A stretch of DNA of 64,000 bases from a virus. How positions within the stretch are numbered: position 1 is the stretch's first letter; every line of letters starts with the position of its first letter. Of this stretch, positions 1 through 6,320 are shown one piece after another. The stretch lies in IMG/VR virus record IMGVR_UViG_3300009370_002293, positions 1 to 64,000 of that record; one strand, given 5' to 3'. The notes under the pieces were generated by a model. It was not told where the DNA came from and ran no database searches. It saw only the letters and a program-made list of their open reading frames with translations. A program made the position numbers and the translations under genes.

Positions 1-14
1 CTTAAAAAAGTCAA
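1..14 (-). promoter_or_regulatory. -35 half of a promoter cut by the window edge
   Basis: The minus strand shows TTGACT (9-14) followed by TTTTTAAG, the same -35 context seen upstream of the genes starting at 819 and 3473. The matching -10 box and its gene lie outside the window to the left. Confidence 0.5.
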
Positions 15-63
15 CCCCTAAAATGAAAAAAAGTAAAAAAGTTTTTTGGGATTTTGCTTGAAG

Positions 64-96
64 TTGGCACGGAATGGGCAGCCCACCGCGTGCCAA
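64..96 (-). repeat. 33-nt hairpin repeat A, copy 1
   Basis: Inverted repeat with arms TTGGCACG and CGTGCCAA and an inner TGGG/CCCA stem. It lies 22 nt after the stop codon at 119. Four other 33-nt copies lie at 904, 3561, 5518 and 7054. No U-tract follows, so it may be an mRNA 3'-end or processing hairpin rather than a classical rho-independent terminator. Confidence 0.75.
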
Positions 97-118
97 AAGT
101 CAAGCGGTGACCGTAATG

Positions 119-322
119 TTAACCTGTCACCTTGGCGACGTGTGCCGCCATGCGACGAACTAGTGCCGCCTCATCGGGCTTCAGGAACGGCCCATGGATG
201 GCCTCAAGGGCTTCCCAGCGTTCGCGCTCCTCGTTGCCCCGTTCCCACTCGCGATGCTCGATCTCGGCGGCGATATCGGGGGTGATGGTTTCTTCGATTG
301 TTGGCATCATGTCGTTCATCAT
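119..322 (-). CDS. small acidic protein, unknown
   Basis: 67 aa, acidic and Glu/Arg-rich, with a central helical stretch (residues 15-45). It starts with ATGATGAACGACATG, and the initiation region MMND recurs at the genes starting at 819 and 3156. The promoter at 329-357 puts the first ATG 6 nt after the -10 box, so the mRNA is probably leaderless. Repeat A copy 1 follows the stop. No function recognised; probably an early gene. Confidence 0.7.
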   Translation of the reverse strand: MMNDMMPTIEETITPDIAAEIEHREWERGNEERERWEALEAIHGPFLKPDEAALVRRMAAHVAKVTG

Positions 323-328
323 GAGAGT

Positions 329-357
329 ATTAAATCAGAAATTCGGCGGGAGGTCAA
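329..357 (-). promoter_or_regulatory. sigma-70 promoter for the gene starting at 322
   Basis: -35 TTGACC (352-357), 17-bp spacer, -10 TTTAAT (329-334), then 6 nt to ATG. There is no room for a Shine-Dalgarno site. Confidence 0.6.
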
Positions 358-378
358 TAGCAGAATCCAAAAAGTTAT

Positions 379-819
379 TCACAGGGAGCAAAGCTCCCCG
401 ATGGTGAACGATGGGGAGGGCTTCAGTGCCTCCTTAACGGCGGCGGTGTGTTCACCCTCAAGCTGCCGCTGATACTCCTCCTCGGCCCTGTCGGCTTCGT
501 CCTGTGCGCGGATGTCTTCGTAGGCCATTCTGGCCTGCCGGTCGAGCCTCACGATTTCGGCCTTTAACTCGGCCTCTGTGGTGGGCATTTCAGGCCAATA
601 AGGCTTGTAGCCGTCAGCCTCCCGAATTGCCTCATGGCGGTCACACGCGGCCAGATACCAATCTAGCTGCAAGGGGGTGTGGATGCCGTACTCGGCCCAA
701 TGGTCGAGGTCTTCAACGAGGGTGGTGGCCCAACGGCCCTCCCCTGCGTTCACCCACGCGAGGGTCTTGGCGTTGCGGTCTGCGAGGTAGGCGGCGAGGT
801 CTTTGCTGTCGTTCATCAT
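379..819 (-). CDS. hypothetical protein with charged C-terminal helix
   Basis: 146 aa. The ORF is open to 837, but that ATG lies upstream of the -10 box, so the start must be at 819 (MMND, shared with other genes here). Residues 80-125 are very rich in Ala, Glu and Arg and look like a long helix or coiled coil. No family recognised. It is more GC-rich than genes beyond 12 kb. Confidence 0.7.
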   Translation of the reverse strand: MMNDSKDLAAYLADRNAKTLAWVNAGEGRWATTLVEDLDHWAEYGIHTPLQLDWYLAACDRHEAIREADGYKPYWPEMPTTEAELKAEIVRLDRQARMAYEDIRAQDEADRAEEEYQRQLEGEHTAAVKEALKPSPSFTIGELCSL

Positions 820-825
820 GGGAAT

Positions 826-853
826 ACTATACCACATTTTTTAAAAAAGTCAA
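826..853 (-). promoter_or_regulatory. sigma-70 promoter for the gene starting at 819
   Basis: -35 TTGACT (848-853), 16-bp A/T spacer, -10 TATAGT (826-831), then ATTCCC and ATG. It lies directly upstream of a gene and downstream of repeat A copy 2. Confidence 0.8.
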
Positions 854-903
854 CCCCTAAAACGAAAAAAAATAAAAAAAAATTTTGTTTTTTTTACTTG
901 AAG

Positions 904-936
904 TTGGCACGGAATGGGCAGCCGCCCGCGTGCCAA
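904..936 (-). repeat. 33-nt hairpin repeat A, copy 2
   Basis: Same TTGGCACG/CGTGCCAA arms as copy 1, with a slightly different interior (GCCGCCCG). It lies 64 nt after the stop codon at 1000. Confidence 0.75.
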
Positions 937-999
937 AGTAAAGAAAAAAAGAGGGCGCGAGGGAAACAACAAAAACCTCGCACCCCCTTTACCACCGCG

Positions 1000-1260
1000 T
1001 CAAATACTCTCTGCGTTTGCTGGACGAGGAAGAGGGGGCAAACCCAAACGCATGGTTGCGTTTTCGGATTCTTCCTTGTAAGATTTTACCTCTTCATCAC
1101 TAGCTAGCCGCAGGTAACGCACTGGCGTAGCTTGCAATGATTCTTTATGATGTTGCGTCCATAGCCGCGCCCCATTAATTGACCCAATTGCCCTTTCTAC
1201 TCTCCCAGCCGCCACATTAAAATACAGCGACCCGTTTTGAATTTTTTTGGTGGTTTTCAT
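1000..1260 (-). CDS. hypothetical protein
   Basis: 86 aa from MKTTKKIQ. The frame is open further upstream to 1299, but the start at 1260 gives the more natural N-terminus. It has a compact core (residues 8-50: NGSLYFNV, IGSINGARLW) and a charged tail. No family recognised. Repeat A copy 2 lies downstream. Confidence 0.6.
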   Translation of the reverse strand: MKTTKKIQNGSLYFNVAAGRVERAIGSINGARLWTQHHKESLQATPVRYLRLASDEEVKSYKEESENATMRLGLPPLPRPANAESI

Positions 1261-1302
1261 GTCTTTTATGATTGTCTGTTTTTTTTGATTAGGGGTCAAG
1301 TG

Positions 1303-1374
1303 TTAATTGCCCCGCGTAATGTCTACTACAATCCACATCGCTAATGCTATTAATACTATAGAAACGCAAAGCAT
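1303..1374 (-). CDS. tiny membrane peptide
   Basis: 23 aa that are almost one transmembrane helix (MLCVSIVLIALAMWIVVDIT, ending RGN). It starts 3 nt after the stop of the gene at 1378, which fits translational coupling. Similar tiny membrane ORFs occur at 8248, 40114 and 50093. Coding status rests only on hydrophobicity and position. Confidence 0.4.
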   Translation of the reverse strand: MLCVSIVLIALAMWIVVDITRGN

Positions 1375-1377
1375 GGT

Positions 1378-1557
1378 TTACTGTTCCAAAAAATGTTTCA
1401 AAACAATAAGCTGCCCTTGTTTGATTTTATAAAGGCGATAGGCCTCGGCCTTGGCCTTGGCGTGAGATACGCCAAGTTTCTTTTGGGCTTTGATGTGGTT
1501 GGTAACTTCGGCGGCTTTAACCGCATTCCGAGCTTGGTAGGTTTTATATGTTTTCAT
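1378..1557 (-). CDS. small basic helical protein
   Basis: 59 aa, Lys/Ala-rich and helical (HAKAKAEAYRLYKIK). ATG at 1557 follows an A-rich stretch. It is preceded by a 70-nt leader with a closing stem at 1580-1628 and by the promoter at 1636-1664. No family recognised. Confidence 0.65.
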   Translation of the reverse strand: MKTYKTYQARNAVKAAEVTNHIKAQKKLGVSHAKAKAEAYRLYKIKQGQLIVLKHFLEQ

Positions 1558-1629
1558 GGTTTTTTTTTAGTTAAAGTTTTGCGTAGGCCGCTACCTCTCA
1601 CGGGCGTTTAATGTTCTTCACCTACGCAT
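1558..1629 (-). promoter_or_regulatory. structured 5' leader
   Basis: Arms TGCGTAGG (at 1628-1621 on the minus strand) and CCTACGCA (1587-1580) form an 8-bp stem enclosing about 33 nt. The predicted start site (about 1629) puts the stem at the 5' end of the transcript. It could stabilise the RNA or control translation. It shares CCTACGC and GAGGTAG with the leader at 3854-3976. Confidence 0.45.
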
Positions 1630-1635
1630 TCATTG

Positions 1636-1664
1636 ATTATGATTAATTTTTTAAGATAAGTCAA
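1636..1664 (-). promoter_or_regulatory. sigma-70 promoter
   Basis: -35 TTGACT (1659-1664), overlapping the TGA stop of the upstream gene, 17-bp spacer, -10 CATAAT (1636-1641). Unlike most promoters nearby it makes a long leader. Confidence 0.65.
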
Positions 1665-1873
1665 TTCCTTTTTGCAACTTTTTGTTGGTAAATAGAAATC
1701 AAATCTTCCAACACCATTTGCCGTGTGCCTGACAAATGAAATTCTTCTTTCGCAAGAGAGTGACAAGAACGGCCTTTCTTTTTCATGCCTAGCATTTCAA
1801 GTTTAATACCTTGGCAAAGCGTTTTAATTCTGAAAAGTTCAATTTCTTCAATAGAGTCGTAAGCAATCATCAT
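1661..1873 (-). CDS. hypothetical protein
   Basis: 70 aa, helical and basic (MKKKGRSC, IYQQKVAKRN). The start ATGATG overlaps the TGA of the upstream gene at 1870, so the two are probably translationally coupled. No family recognised. Confidence 0.6.
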   Translation of the reverse strand: MMIAYDSIEEIELFRIKTLCQGIKLEMLGMKKKGRSCHSLAKEEFHLSGTRQMVLEDLISIYQQKVAKRN

Positions 1874-2133
1874 AGTTTTTTAATAGTGTTTATCCAGTTC
1901 TCAACGTCACTTTCATTTTGCCAACCTTTAACAGTATCGCCCCACTCAGCAGGGTCAACCATGTGATTGTTAAAGAAGCAACCAATTTCATACATACCCT
2001 TTTCGCTACCGTAAGAAAACTTGTGCTTCACCACGGAAACATCGTAGCCATTAGGTAATTCTACATAAGCCTGAATCGCACCCTCTCCGTGCGTATCAGA
2101 TATGTCGTCAAATTTCAAATCTTCAAATTTCAT
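1870..2133 (-). CDS. hypothetical protein
   Basis: 87 aa, acidic, with alternating hydrophobic residues suggesting a small beta-rich fold (GEGAIQAYVELPNGYDVSVV) and a Trp-rich C-terminus. It overlaps neighbours by 4 nt on both sides, so it is inside a small operon (1661-2595). No family recognised. Confidence 0.65.
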   Translation of the reverse strand: MKFEDLKFDDISDTHGEGAIQAYVELPNGYDVSVVKHKFSYGSEKGMYEIGCFFNNHMVDPAEWGDTVKGWQNESDVENWINTIKKL

Positions 2134-2297
2134 ACTTCAATGAGCTTCTGTGTTTCAGTCGGGTTTTTTCCTTTTCTTATGAGGTGAACGTCAAAAGTAA
2201 AAGCGTTCAGCATATCGGTTGGGTCTGCGCCTTTCGCGGATGCCATTGCTAACAATGCGAGGCAAATATCTAATTGTTTTGATTCTTTAGTTGTCAT
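2130..2297 (-). CDS. small hypothetical protein
   Basis: 55 aa from MTTKESKQ. The frame is open to 2324, but ATG 2297 immediately follows the stop of the upstream gene (TAAAATG). It is helical (LDICLALLAMASAKG). No family recognised. Confidence 0.6.
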   Translation of the reverse strand: MTTKESKQLDICLALLAMASAKGADPTDMLNAFTFDVHLIRKGKNPTETQKLIEV

Positions 2298-2298
2298 T

Positions 2299-2595
2299 TT
2301 ACATTTCCGAATAAGTTCCGTCATAAGGGTTTGGCTCGTAATACTCTTGAGAGCTTACCTCGTAATCATAACCATAAGTTTCTTCGTAGCTCATTGGCAC
2401 AGCCGTCTCTTGGTCACTTTGCCATATCGCTTGGTCGTCTTTGCTGGAGTAAATCTCACAAAGGGCATTACCTTGAGCTTCGGCGGCTTCGGCCAAAAGG
2501 TCGTTGTATGTTTCGCGAGTGTGAGGGCCGGTAGCGATCAGTTGATCGTCAATCCAAAGGGTGTAGGTTTCTTTTTTTAATGGTTCTGCGTTCAT
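2299..2595 (-). CDS. small acidic protein, Tyr-rich C-terminus
   Basis: 98 aa. Residues 8-45 form a compact unit (YTLWIDDQLIATG, a beta-hairpin-like start). The last 35 residues are Tyr/Glu-rich (SYEETYGYDYEV). It heads the operon running down to 1661. No family recognised. Confidence 0.65.
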   Translation of the reverse strand: MNAEPLKKETYTLWIDDQLIATGPHTRETYNDLLAEAAEAQGNALCEIYSSKDDQAIWQSDQETAVPMSYEETYGYDYEVSSQEYYEPNPYDGTYSEM

Positions 2596-2611
2596 GTTTT
2601 GGTTCTCCAGT

Positions 2612-2866
2612 TTAACAAAAGTTGTTGTAGCCTGACTCTCCGAATGTTTGGCCGTTACGATGAATTACTTTTGGTTCATCATCTTTCACAACCTCAAGGC
2701 TGCCAACAGTGTTTCCGTTTATGTCTGCGATGCCAATAAACGTGCCAAGGTTCGGGCCGTTTATGTATTCGATGTCGTCCGCTAGGTTGCGAAAGATTCT
2801 TGCTAACTCAAGCGGGTTTTGCTCGAACGCATCGTTGTTCATTTTGATTTCTAGCTTTGCTTTCAT
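2612..2866 (-). CDS. hypothetical protein
   Basis: 84 aa from MKAKLEIK. An extended ORF to 2947 would run through the promoter at 2874-2901, so the start is 2866. Residues 15-45 are helical (LELARIFRNLADDIEYI), followed by a Gly-rich beta segment. No family recognised. Confidence 0.65.
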   Translation of the reverse strand: MKAKLEIKMNNDAFEQNPLELARIFRNLADDIEYINGPNLGTFIGIADINGNTVGSLEVVKDDEPKVIHRNGQTFGESGYNNFC

Positions 2867-2873
2867 GGCGTTG

Positions 2874-2901
2874 ATTATATCAGATTGGTTAAAGTTGTCA
2901 A
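2874..2901 (-). promoter_or_regulatory. consensus sigma-70 promoter
   Basis: -35 TTGACA (2896-2901), 16-bp spacer, -10 TATAAT (2874-2879), then CAACGCC and ATG (7 nt). Both boxes are perfect. A leaderless or nearly leaderless transcript is predicted. Confidence 0.85.
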
Positions 2902-2904
2902 GGT

Positions 2905-3156
2905 TTAATATCCTTCGTAACCGTCGAAATGTGAGCATCCCTGCCAATCGTCAGTGTTTTCGTAAATAAAATCTTCAGCGCAAGCCTCTACCATGTTTTT
3001 GTAGTCGGCGGGATGGTTGGCAATGTCCGCGTCCCAATAATCAGCGAAACGAAAATCGGGCAAATCGTGAATGCTAAAGCCTAGCTGGGACTCGACAGTA
3101 AGGTTTACGTCATTAAGAAATGTGCTGTAGGTTGCTTTCTTCGTGTCGTTCATCAT
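2905..3156 (-). CDS. small acidic phage protein
   Basis: 83 aa, starting ATGATGAACGACAC (MMND). It has a Phe/Asp/Tyr-rich centre (IHDLPDFRFADYWDADI), a pattern I recall from small phage proteins of unknown role. The acidic charge could suit a DNA-mimic, but that is speculation. Confidence 0.65.
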   Translation of the reverse strand: MMNDTKKATYSTFLNDVNLTVESQLGFSIHDLPDFRFADYWDADIANHPADYKNMVEACAEDFIYENTDDWQGCSHFDGYEGY

Positions 3157-3162
3157 GTGTTT

Positions 3163-3191
3163 ATAGTCTCAAAAATTCGGATTGTTGTCAA
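3163..3191 (-). promoter_or_regulatory. promoter for the gene starting at 3156
   Basis: -35 TTGACA (3186-3191). A 17-bp spacer gives -10 GACTAT (3163-3168) with 6 nt to ATG. TATAAA three bases further on is an alternative -10 with a 20-bp spacer. The -10 is the weak part. Confidence 0.5.
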
Positions 3192-3194
3192 TGA

Positions 3195-3473
3195 TTAGTT
3201 TGGATTGATTTCACGGTCATCCACAAAGCTATTCCAGAAAGGCAAACGGGCGAGCGTCTCCGTGCCTTGTTCGGTTACTTTGACCAGTGATAAACCGAGA
3301 CGTTGACGACGGTGTGCGTTCATGCCATGATTGATGTCCTCGATGGGGTAAGGGTGAAAGGTGTGGTCTGCGTATGTAAACCGTGCGTGAGTTGCCCCTG
3401 CTGCCACGGCGTCAGCGTACTGCTTCCAATTGTCTGGCGTAAGTTCTTTAAGTAGGTTCTTCATGTCGTTCAT
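3195..3473 (-). CDS. hypothetical protein
   Basis: 92 aa, starting MNDMKNLL, a variant of the MMND start region. It contains HAPY-type aromatic and His residues (THARFTYADHTFHPYPIEDINHG). No family recognised. A strong promoter lies 9 nt upstream of the ATG. Confidence 0.65.
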   Translation of the reverse strand: MNDMKNLLKELTPDNWKQYADAVAAGATHARFTYADHTFHPYPIEDINHGMNAHRRQRLGLSLVKVTEQGTETLARLPFWNSFVDDREINPN

Positions 3474-3482
3474 CTTGGTAAT

Positions 3483-3510
3483 ACTATAACAGATTTCTTA
3501 AAAAAGTCAA
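3483..3510 (-). promoter_or_regulatory. sigma-70 promoter for the gene starting at 3473
   Basis: -35 TTGACT (3505-3510), 16-bp spacer, -10 TATAGT (3483-3488), 9 nt to ATG. It is near-identical in its first 14 bases to the promoter at 826-853. Confidence 0.8.
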
Positions 3511-3560
3511 GGGGTAAAATGCATTTTTTTGAAAAATTTTTTTGTGAATCTTGTTGTGTT

Positions 3561-3593
3561 TTGGCACGGGATGGGCTGCCCGCCGCGTGCCAA
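3561..3593 (-). repeat. 33-nt hairpin repeat A, copy 3
   Basis: Arms TTGGCACG/CGTGCCAA, inner GGGCTGCCC. It lies 19 nt after the stop codon at 3612. Confidence 0.75.
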
Positions 3594-3611
3594 ATATACA
3601 ATTAAAATAGT

Positions 3612-3839
3612 TTAATAATTATCAAAGGTGAATGTTTTGCACTCGTCAAAAGAATAAATCTCCCGAACGATTCCCTGATAATTAATTACCTTGAAAACAT
3701 AGAAGGTTGCACCGCCACGCTGGTGGTATAACGGCGCGGTAAAATTATGACGAGCGATAATGGAATGCAATACGCCATCAATCGTCATAAACTCGCCATC
3801 GTGAAGTTCAACCGTGGGTTTGTTTTTTATGTTTTTCAT
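3612..3839 (-). CDS. hypothetical protein, small beta-rich
   Basis: 75 aa from MKNIKNKP. An upstream GTG at 3863 is in frame but lies inside the 12-bp leader stem, so ATG 3839 is preferred. Alternating hydrophobics (GEFMTIDGVLHSIIA, ATFYVFKVINYQG) suggest a beta barrel. The long structured leader just upstream probably controls it. Confidence 0.65.
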   Translation of the reverse strand: MKNIKNKPTVELHDGEFMTIDGVLHSIIARHNFTAPLYHQRGGATFYVFKVINYQGIVREIYSFDECKTFTFDNY

Positions 3840-3853
3840 TTGATTAAATAATT

Positions 3854-3976
3854 CCCCCTTCACCCTACCTCTTTAGTTTTACTCATCACGCTGTCTTGCT
3901 CATGGCGTGTAACCATCTCATTCCGCTCAAGCGTAGGTTTTTAAACTTAAAGGTTTTACCTTTCGGGTGAAGGGGG
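3854..3976 (-). promoter_or_regulatory. candidate cis-regulatory RNA (long structured leader)
   Basis: A perfect 12-bp stem (CCCCCTTCACCC at 3976-3965 on the minus strand, GGGTGAAGGGGG at 3865-3854) closes about 99 nt. Inside are AAAGGT/ACCTTT, CACGC/GCGTG and ACCTAC/GTAGGG pairings. The 3' arm ends 14 nt before ATG 3839. It begins right after the DUF932 stop. It resembles a riboswitch or attenuator in layout, but no known class is recognised. Confidence 0.6.
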
Positions 3977-3982
3977 TTAGCC

Positions 3983-4864
3983 CTACTCTGTTACAGTAAT
4001 TTGAACATCCTTCGGCTCTTCCACAAACGTGGTAAAAGCCTTTGGGTCTTGCGTCACCTTGTACAAACGCCGAGTCACTTGCGTAGTTGCACGATTCGCC
4101 AACTCAAAACGATCACCTTGCACCTCGTGGGTTAAAAATTGGGTGCTGGCATTCAAAAGGTTGTAAATGTTTCTTTCGTGATCGTTTTCATGGGTTGGGT
4201 TGTTCCAAATTTTAGAGATACCCTCCCGATGCACTTCAGAAATAACATTTTTCTTTACAAGATTGTGAAGAATGTAAAGCCCTTGCTCTTGGGTGATTTC
4301 CTTTTCGGCCATTTGGCTATATATGTTATTAGGATTTGCAAAAGCCCGAAACGATTCCACCGCTTTCATCATTGCATCTTGAATGAAATCCAAATTTAAT
4401 TTGTTGGAATGTTTTTTGGTGAATGCGAAATCTTGTTCGGTTCCCACCATTCCGTTGGTGCAAAGCAGACGCAAAATGCCGCCCACCGTGGAAATTTTGG
4501 TAGACCGATCAAATGAATTGTTCACGTCTAAACGCAAGCCCATTTCATCGCCCACCTTGGGAAGTTTAATCGTCTCATCCTTGAACGTGTAACGTCCATA
4601 GACACGCGCACCACCACGAGCAACAATAATCTCCTCATCATAATCACCCAAGTCATTCAAGCCCTTCAAAGCTTCCCGAACGGTATCAAACAACTCCGCG
4701 TTGTTAACGATGCCATAATCCTTGGTGACTGGTGAAAGCACCGCCCCAGTGTCTAATCGACGGGTGCATTTCAAACCGCTTTTTTTGCCGTCAGCGGTAA
4801 ACAGGTCTTCCATGACAACGGTGTAATCATAATCAGAGGAGGTCGGTTGTGTAGTTCTAGCCAT
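3983..4864 (-). CDS. DUF932 family protein
   Basis: 293 aa. The centre matches the DUF932 (phage/plasmid-like TIGR03299) pattern, including STVGGILRLLCTNGMVG around residues 135-151, an acidic N-terminus with a GxRVxGR-like strand (GGARVYGRYTF), and a helical C-terminal half. DUF932 proteins are common on phages and plasmids and their biochemical role is not established. The ATG follows an A-rich leader. It is the largest gene of the left block. Confidence 0.8.
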   Translation of the reverse strand: MARTTQPTSSDYDYTVVMEDLFTADGKKSGLKCTRRLDTGAVLSPVTKDYGIVNNAELFDTVREALKGLNDLGDYDEEIIVARGGARVYGRYTFKDETIKLPKVGDEMGLRLDVNNSFDRSTKISTVGGILRLLCTNGMVGTEQDFAFTKKHSNKLNLDFIQDAMMKAVESFRAFANPNNIYSQMAEKEITQEQGLYILHNLVKKNVISEVHREGISKIWNNPTHENDHERNIYNLLNASTQFLTHEVQGDRFELANRATTQVTRRLYKVTQDPKAFTTFVEEPKDVQITVTE

Positions 4865-4932
4865 TTTTTTTCTTTCGGTTTAGTGTTAACTGTTTTTTGA
4901 TTATCGTTTAATTTTTTTATAAAGTCAAGCTT

Positions 4933-5106
4933 TTACCACGTCCATTTGCCATTGATTAACGCTGGGCCTTGAGGTGGTTGGATTTTGTGACCATAAGGTA
5001 ACGCGGCCTTTGCTTGGGTGGTTACGTTTTTGATTGTGTCCTTGTCCTGTTTAATGCTCACCAAAATAGCGGTGAGAGGTTTTTCGGATTGTTTTTTGTT
5101 TTTCAT
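4933..5106 (-). CDS. small basic protein
   Basis: 57 aa from MKNKKQSE, Lys-rich with a Pro-rich C-terminus (IQPPQGPALINGKWTW). It starts 8 nt after the stop of the gene at 5114, so the two are co-transcribed. No family recognised. Confidence 0.55.
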   Translation of the reverse strand: MKNKKQSEKPLTAILVSIKQDKDTIKNVTTQAKAALPYGHKIQPPQGPALINGKWTW

Positions 5107-5113
5107 AATTTTT

Positions 5114-5272
5114 TTAATACTGGTCAATTTGATCAATGGTTAAGCCTAGATGCAAGCCATCTTCGTCGATGCACCAAAAGGTTTCTCCGTCAATTTCGTC
5201 AACGATTAACAGACTGAATCCGTAACGGACTTCGTCTCCAACTTTGATTTGTTTTTCTTTCATTTTCATCAT
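5114..5272 (-). CDS. small acidic protein
   Basis: 52 aa, starting ATGATGAAAATG. It has a compact beta-type core (VGDEVRYGFSLLIVDEI) and a Trp/Cys pair (FWCIDEDG), ending DQIDQY. Expressed from the hairpin-promoter module at 5279-5315, with the ATG 6 nt after TATACT. No family recognised. Confidence 0.65.
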   Translation of the reverse strand: MMKMKEKQIKVGDEVRYGFSLLIVDEIDGETFWCIDEDGLHLGLTIDQIDQY

Positions 5273-5278
5273 GCGATT

Positions 5279-5315
5279 AGTATATCACAAGGGGTAGGAC
5301 ATCCGCAGTCCTACC
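5279..5315 (-). promoter_or_regulatory. hairpin-promoter module B, copy 1
   Basis: Inverted repeat with arms GGTAGGAC and GTCCTACC around TGCGGAT (5293-5315), 8 nt, -10 TATACT (5279-5284), 6 nt, ATG 5272. No TTGACA-like -35 is present; the inverted repeat occupies its place. Other copies are at 6468, 6715 and 6984. The hairpin also covers the stop codon of the ArfA-like gene. Confidence 0.7.
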
Positions 5316-5433
5316 AATTTTTTTTCTGATGTTTTTCTTTGCGACGAAAAGAGCCCTTGCCCTTTTTGGTTTTATGCTGACGCACCGCGCTCCCCATAAA
5401 TCCCTGCTTGTTCACTCGTGTTTTAATTTTCAT
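5311..5433 (-). CDS. ArfA-like alternative ribosome-rescue factor
   Basis: 40 aa, very basic. The stretch KKGKGSFRRKEKH followed by NW at the C-terminus matches the ribosome-binding tail of ArfA (E. coli KKGKGSYMRKGKH...NW), with a short Gly/Met/Val segment before it where ArfA has its RF2-recruiting part. ArfA frees ribosomes stalled on stop-less mRNA by recruiting RF2. The TAG stop lies inside the inverted repeat at 5293-5315; in E. coli a hairpin near the 3' end of arfA makes its own mRNA stop-less, a tmRNA-sensitive switch. Family call comes from motif reading. The N-terminal half is shorter than in E. coli, and a ribosomal-protein-like peptide is the alternative. Confidence 0.68.
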   Translation of the reverse strand: MKIKTRVNKQGFMGSAVRQHKTKKGKGSFRRKEKHQKKNW

Positions 5434-5517
5434 GAGGTGAGTTTCTCATAATTTCCAAAAAAAAGCAATCACAAAATAATGTTTTTTTTCACAGCTGTGA
5501 ATGTTTTTTGTTTGACA

Positions 5518-5550
5518 TTGGCACGCGGGGGGCTGCCCGATCCGTGCCAA
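5518..5550 (-). repeat. 33-nt hairpin repeat A, copy 4
   Basis: Arms TTGGCACG/CGTGCCAA with a divergent interior (CGGGGGGCTGCCCGATC). It lies 25 nt after the stop codon at 5575. A perfect 14-bp palindrome TTCACAGCTGTGAA (5489-5502) lies just beyond it. Confidence 0.7.
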
Positions 5551-5574
5551 CTATACAAATAAAATATTTTTTTA

Positions 5575-6000
5575 TTACTTTTTATATAGTTCTCCAGTGG
5601 TGCTAGGTTCGGGTAGAAAAGCCCACACCCCATCCCTCCGAATCTCAATGAACCACGCTTCTGTTACGGAAACCGATTCATTGTTTACCAAAACAAAAGT
5701 CTTATGTTTATAAGGATTATAAGTAATTCTCTGCCACTCGTGGGATTCGATGCCTGTGCTGTAATCATCAATCAGAGACTCCCGCATTCTCATGCCTTGA
5801 ATGTAAGCGTGAACATTTTTCCGCATTTCATCACGCACACGCTGATTACCTTTCGGGCCAACCCTCAAGACAGGACGAGACAATGCGATTTCTGTGACGT
5901 GATCCACAACGATACCTTTTTCATCACGAACACTGTAAACCGCCGTGCCTTCTTTGGTGGTCTTGTGTAAGTTGCGATATACTTGGACTTGATTTTTCAT
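5575..6000 (-). CDS. hypothetical protein
   Basis: 141 aa from MKNQVQVY (TAAAAATG right after the upstream stop; an earlier in-frame ATG at 6018 overlaps the neighbour). The N-terminal half is beta-rich and basic (RVGPKGNQRVRDEM), the middle helical. No family recognised. Confidence 0.65.
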   Translation of the reverse strand: MKNQVQVYRNLHKTTKEGTAVYSVRDEKGIVVDHVTEIALSRPVLRVGPKGNQRVRDEMRKNVHAYIQGMRMRESLIDDYSTGIESHEWQRITYNPYKHKTFVLVNNESVSVTEAWFIEIRRDGVWAFLPEPSTTGELYKK

Positions 6001-6002
6001 TT

Positions 6003-6314
6003 TTAGCGATATTGGCAAACCTGTTTGAAAACGGGCTGACTGCGATGCCCTTCAAAATAAGCGGGACTCATGCAAGTGACTTCCTCGCGATGAGTTTCCA
6101 CGAATGTCGCGCCAATGGTGTAGCCTGTCCACGCACGACTAGTTTGTTGACCGCCGATTTTTTTAACGGCGTCCGCTTGCGCGATGATAAATTCAACCGT
6201 GCCAACTTCGGCGGCTGTACTAAAGTGAGCGCAAACTTTTTCGGTGGCGTAATGCTTTGCGGTGGGTTTAATCTCCATTGCATGGAGTTCGGTGTAGTAG
6301 TGTTTTTTTTCCAT
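6003..6314 (-). CDS. hypothetical protein
   Basis: 103 aa, His/Thr-rich (MEKKHYYTELHAMEIKPTAKHY). It begins with an A-run before ATG and sits between the small membrane gene at 6321 and the gene at 5575, with gaps of 2-6 nt. No family recognised. Confidence 0.6.
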   Translation of the reverse strand: MEKKHYYTELHAMEIKPTAKHYATEKVCAHFSTAAEVGTVEFIIAQADAVKKIGGQQTSRAWTGYTIGATFVETHREEVTCMSPAYFEGHRSQPVFKQVCQYR

Positions 6315-6320
6315 AATCTT

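Noticed and set aside
46-860. Plus-strand ORFs in the first kilobase
   Set aside because: They are antisense to good minus-strand genes with promoters and hairpins; their proteins are Arg/Pro-rich shadows.
5489-5502. TTCACAGCTGTGAA as a CRP site
   Set aside because: It is too short and lacks the TGTGA-N6-TCACA spacing; noted only as a palindrome.
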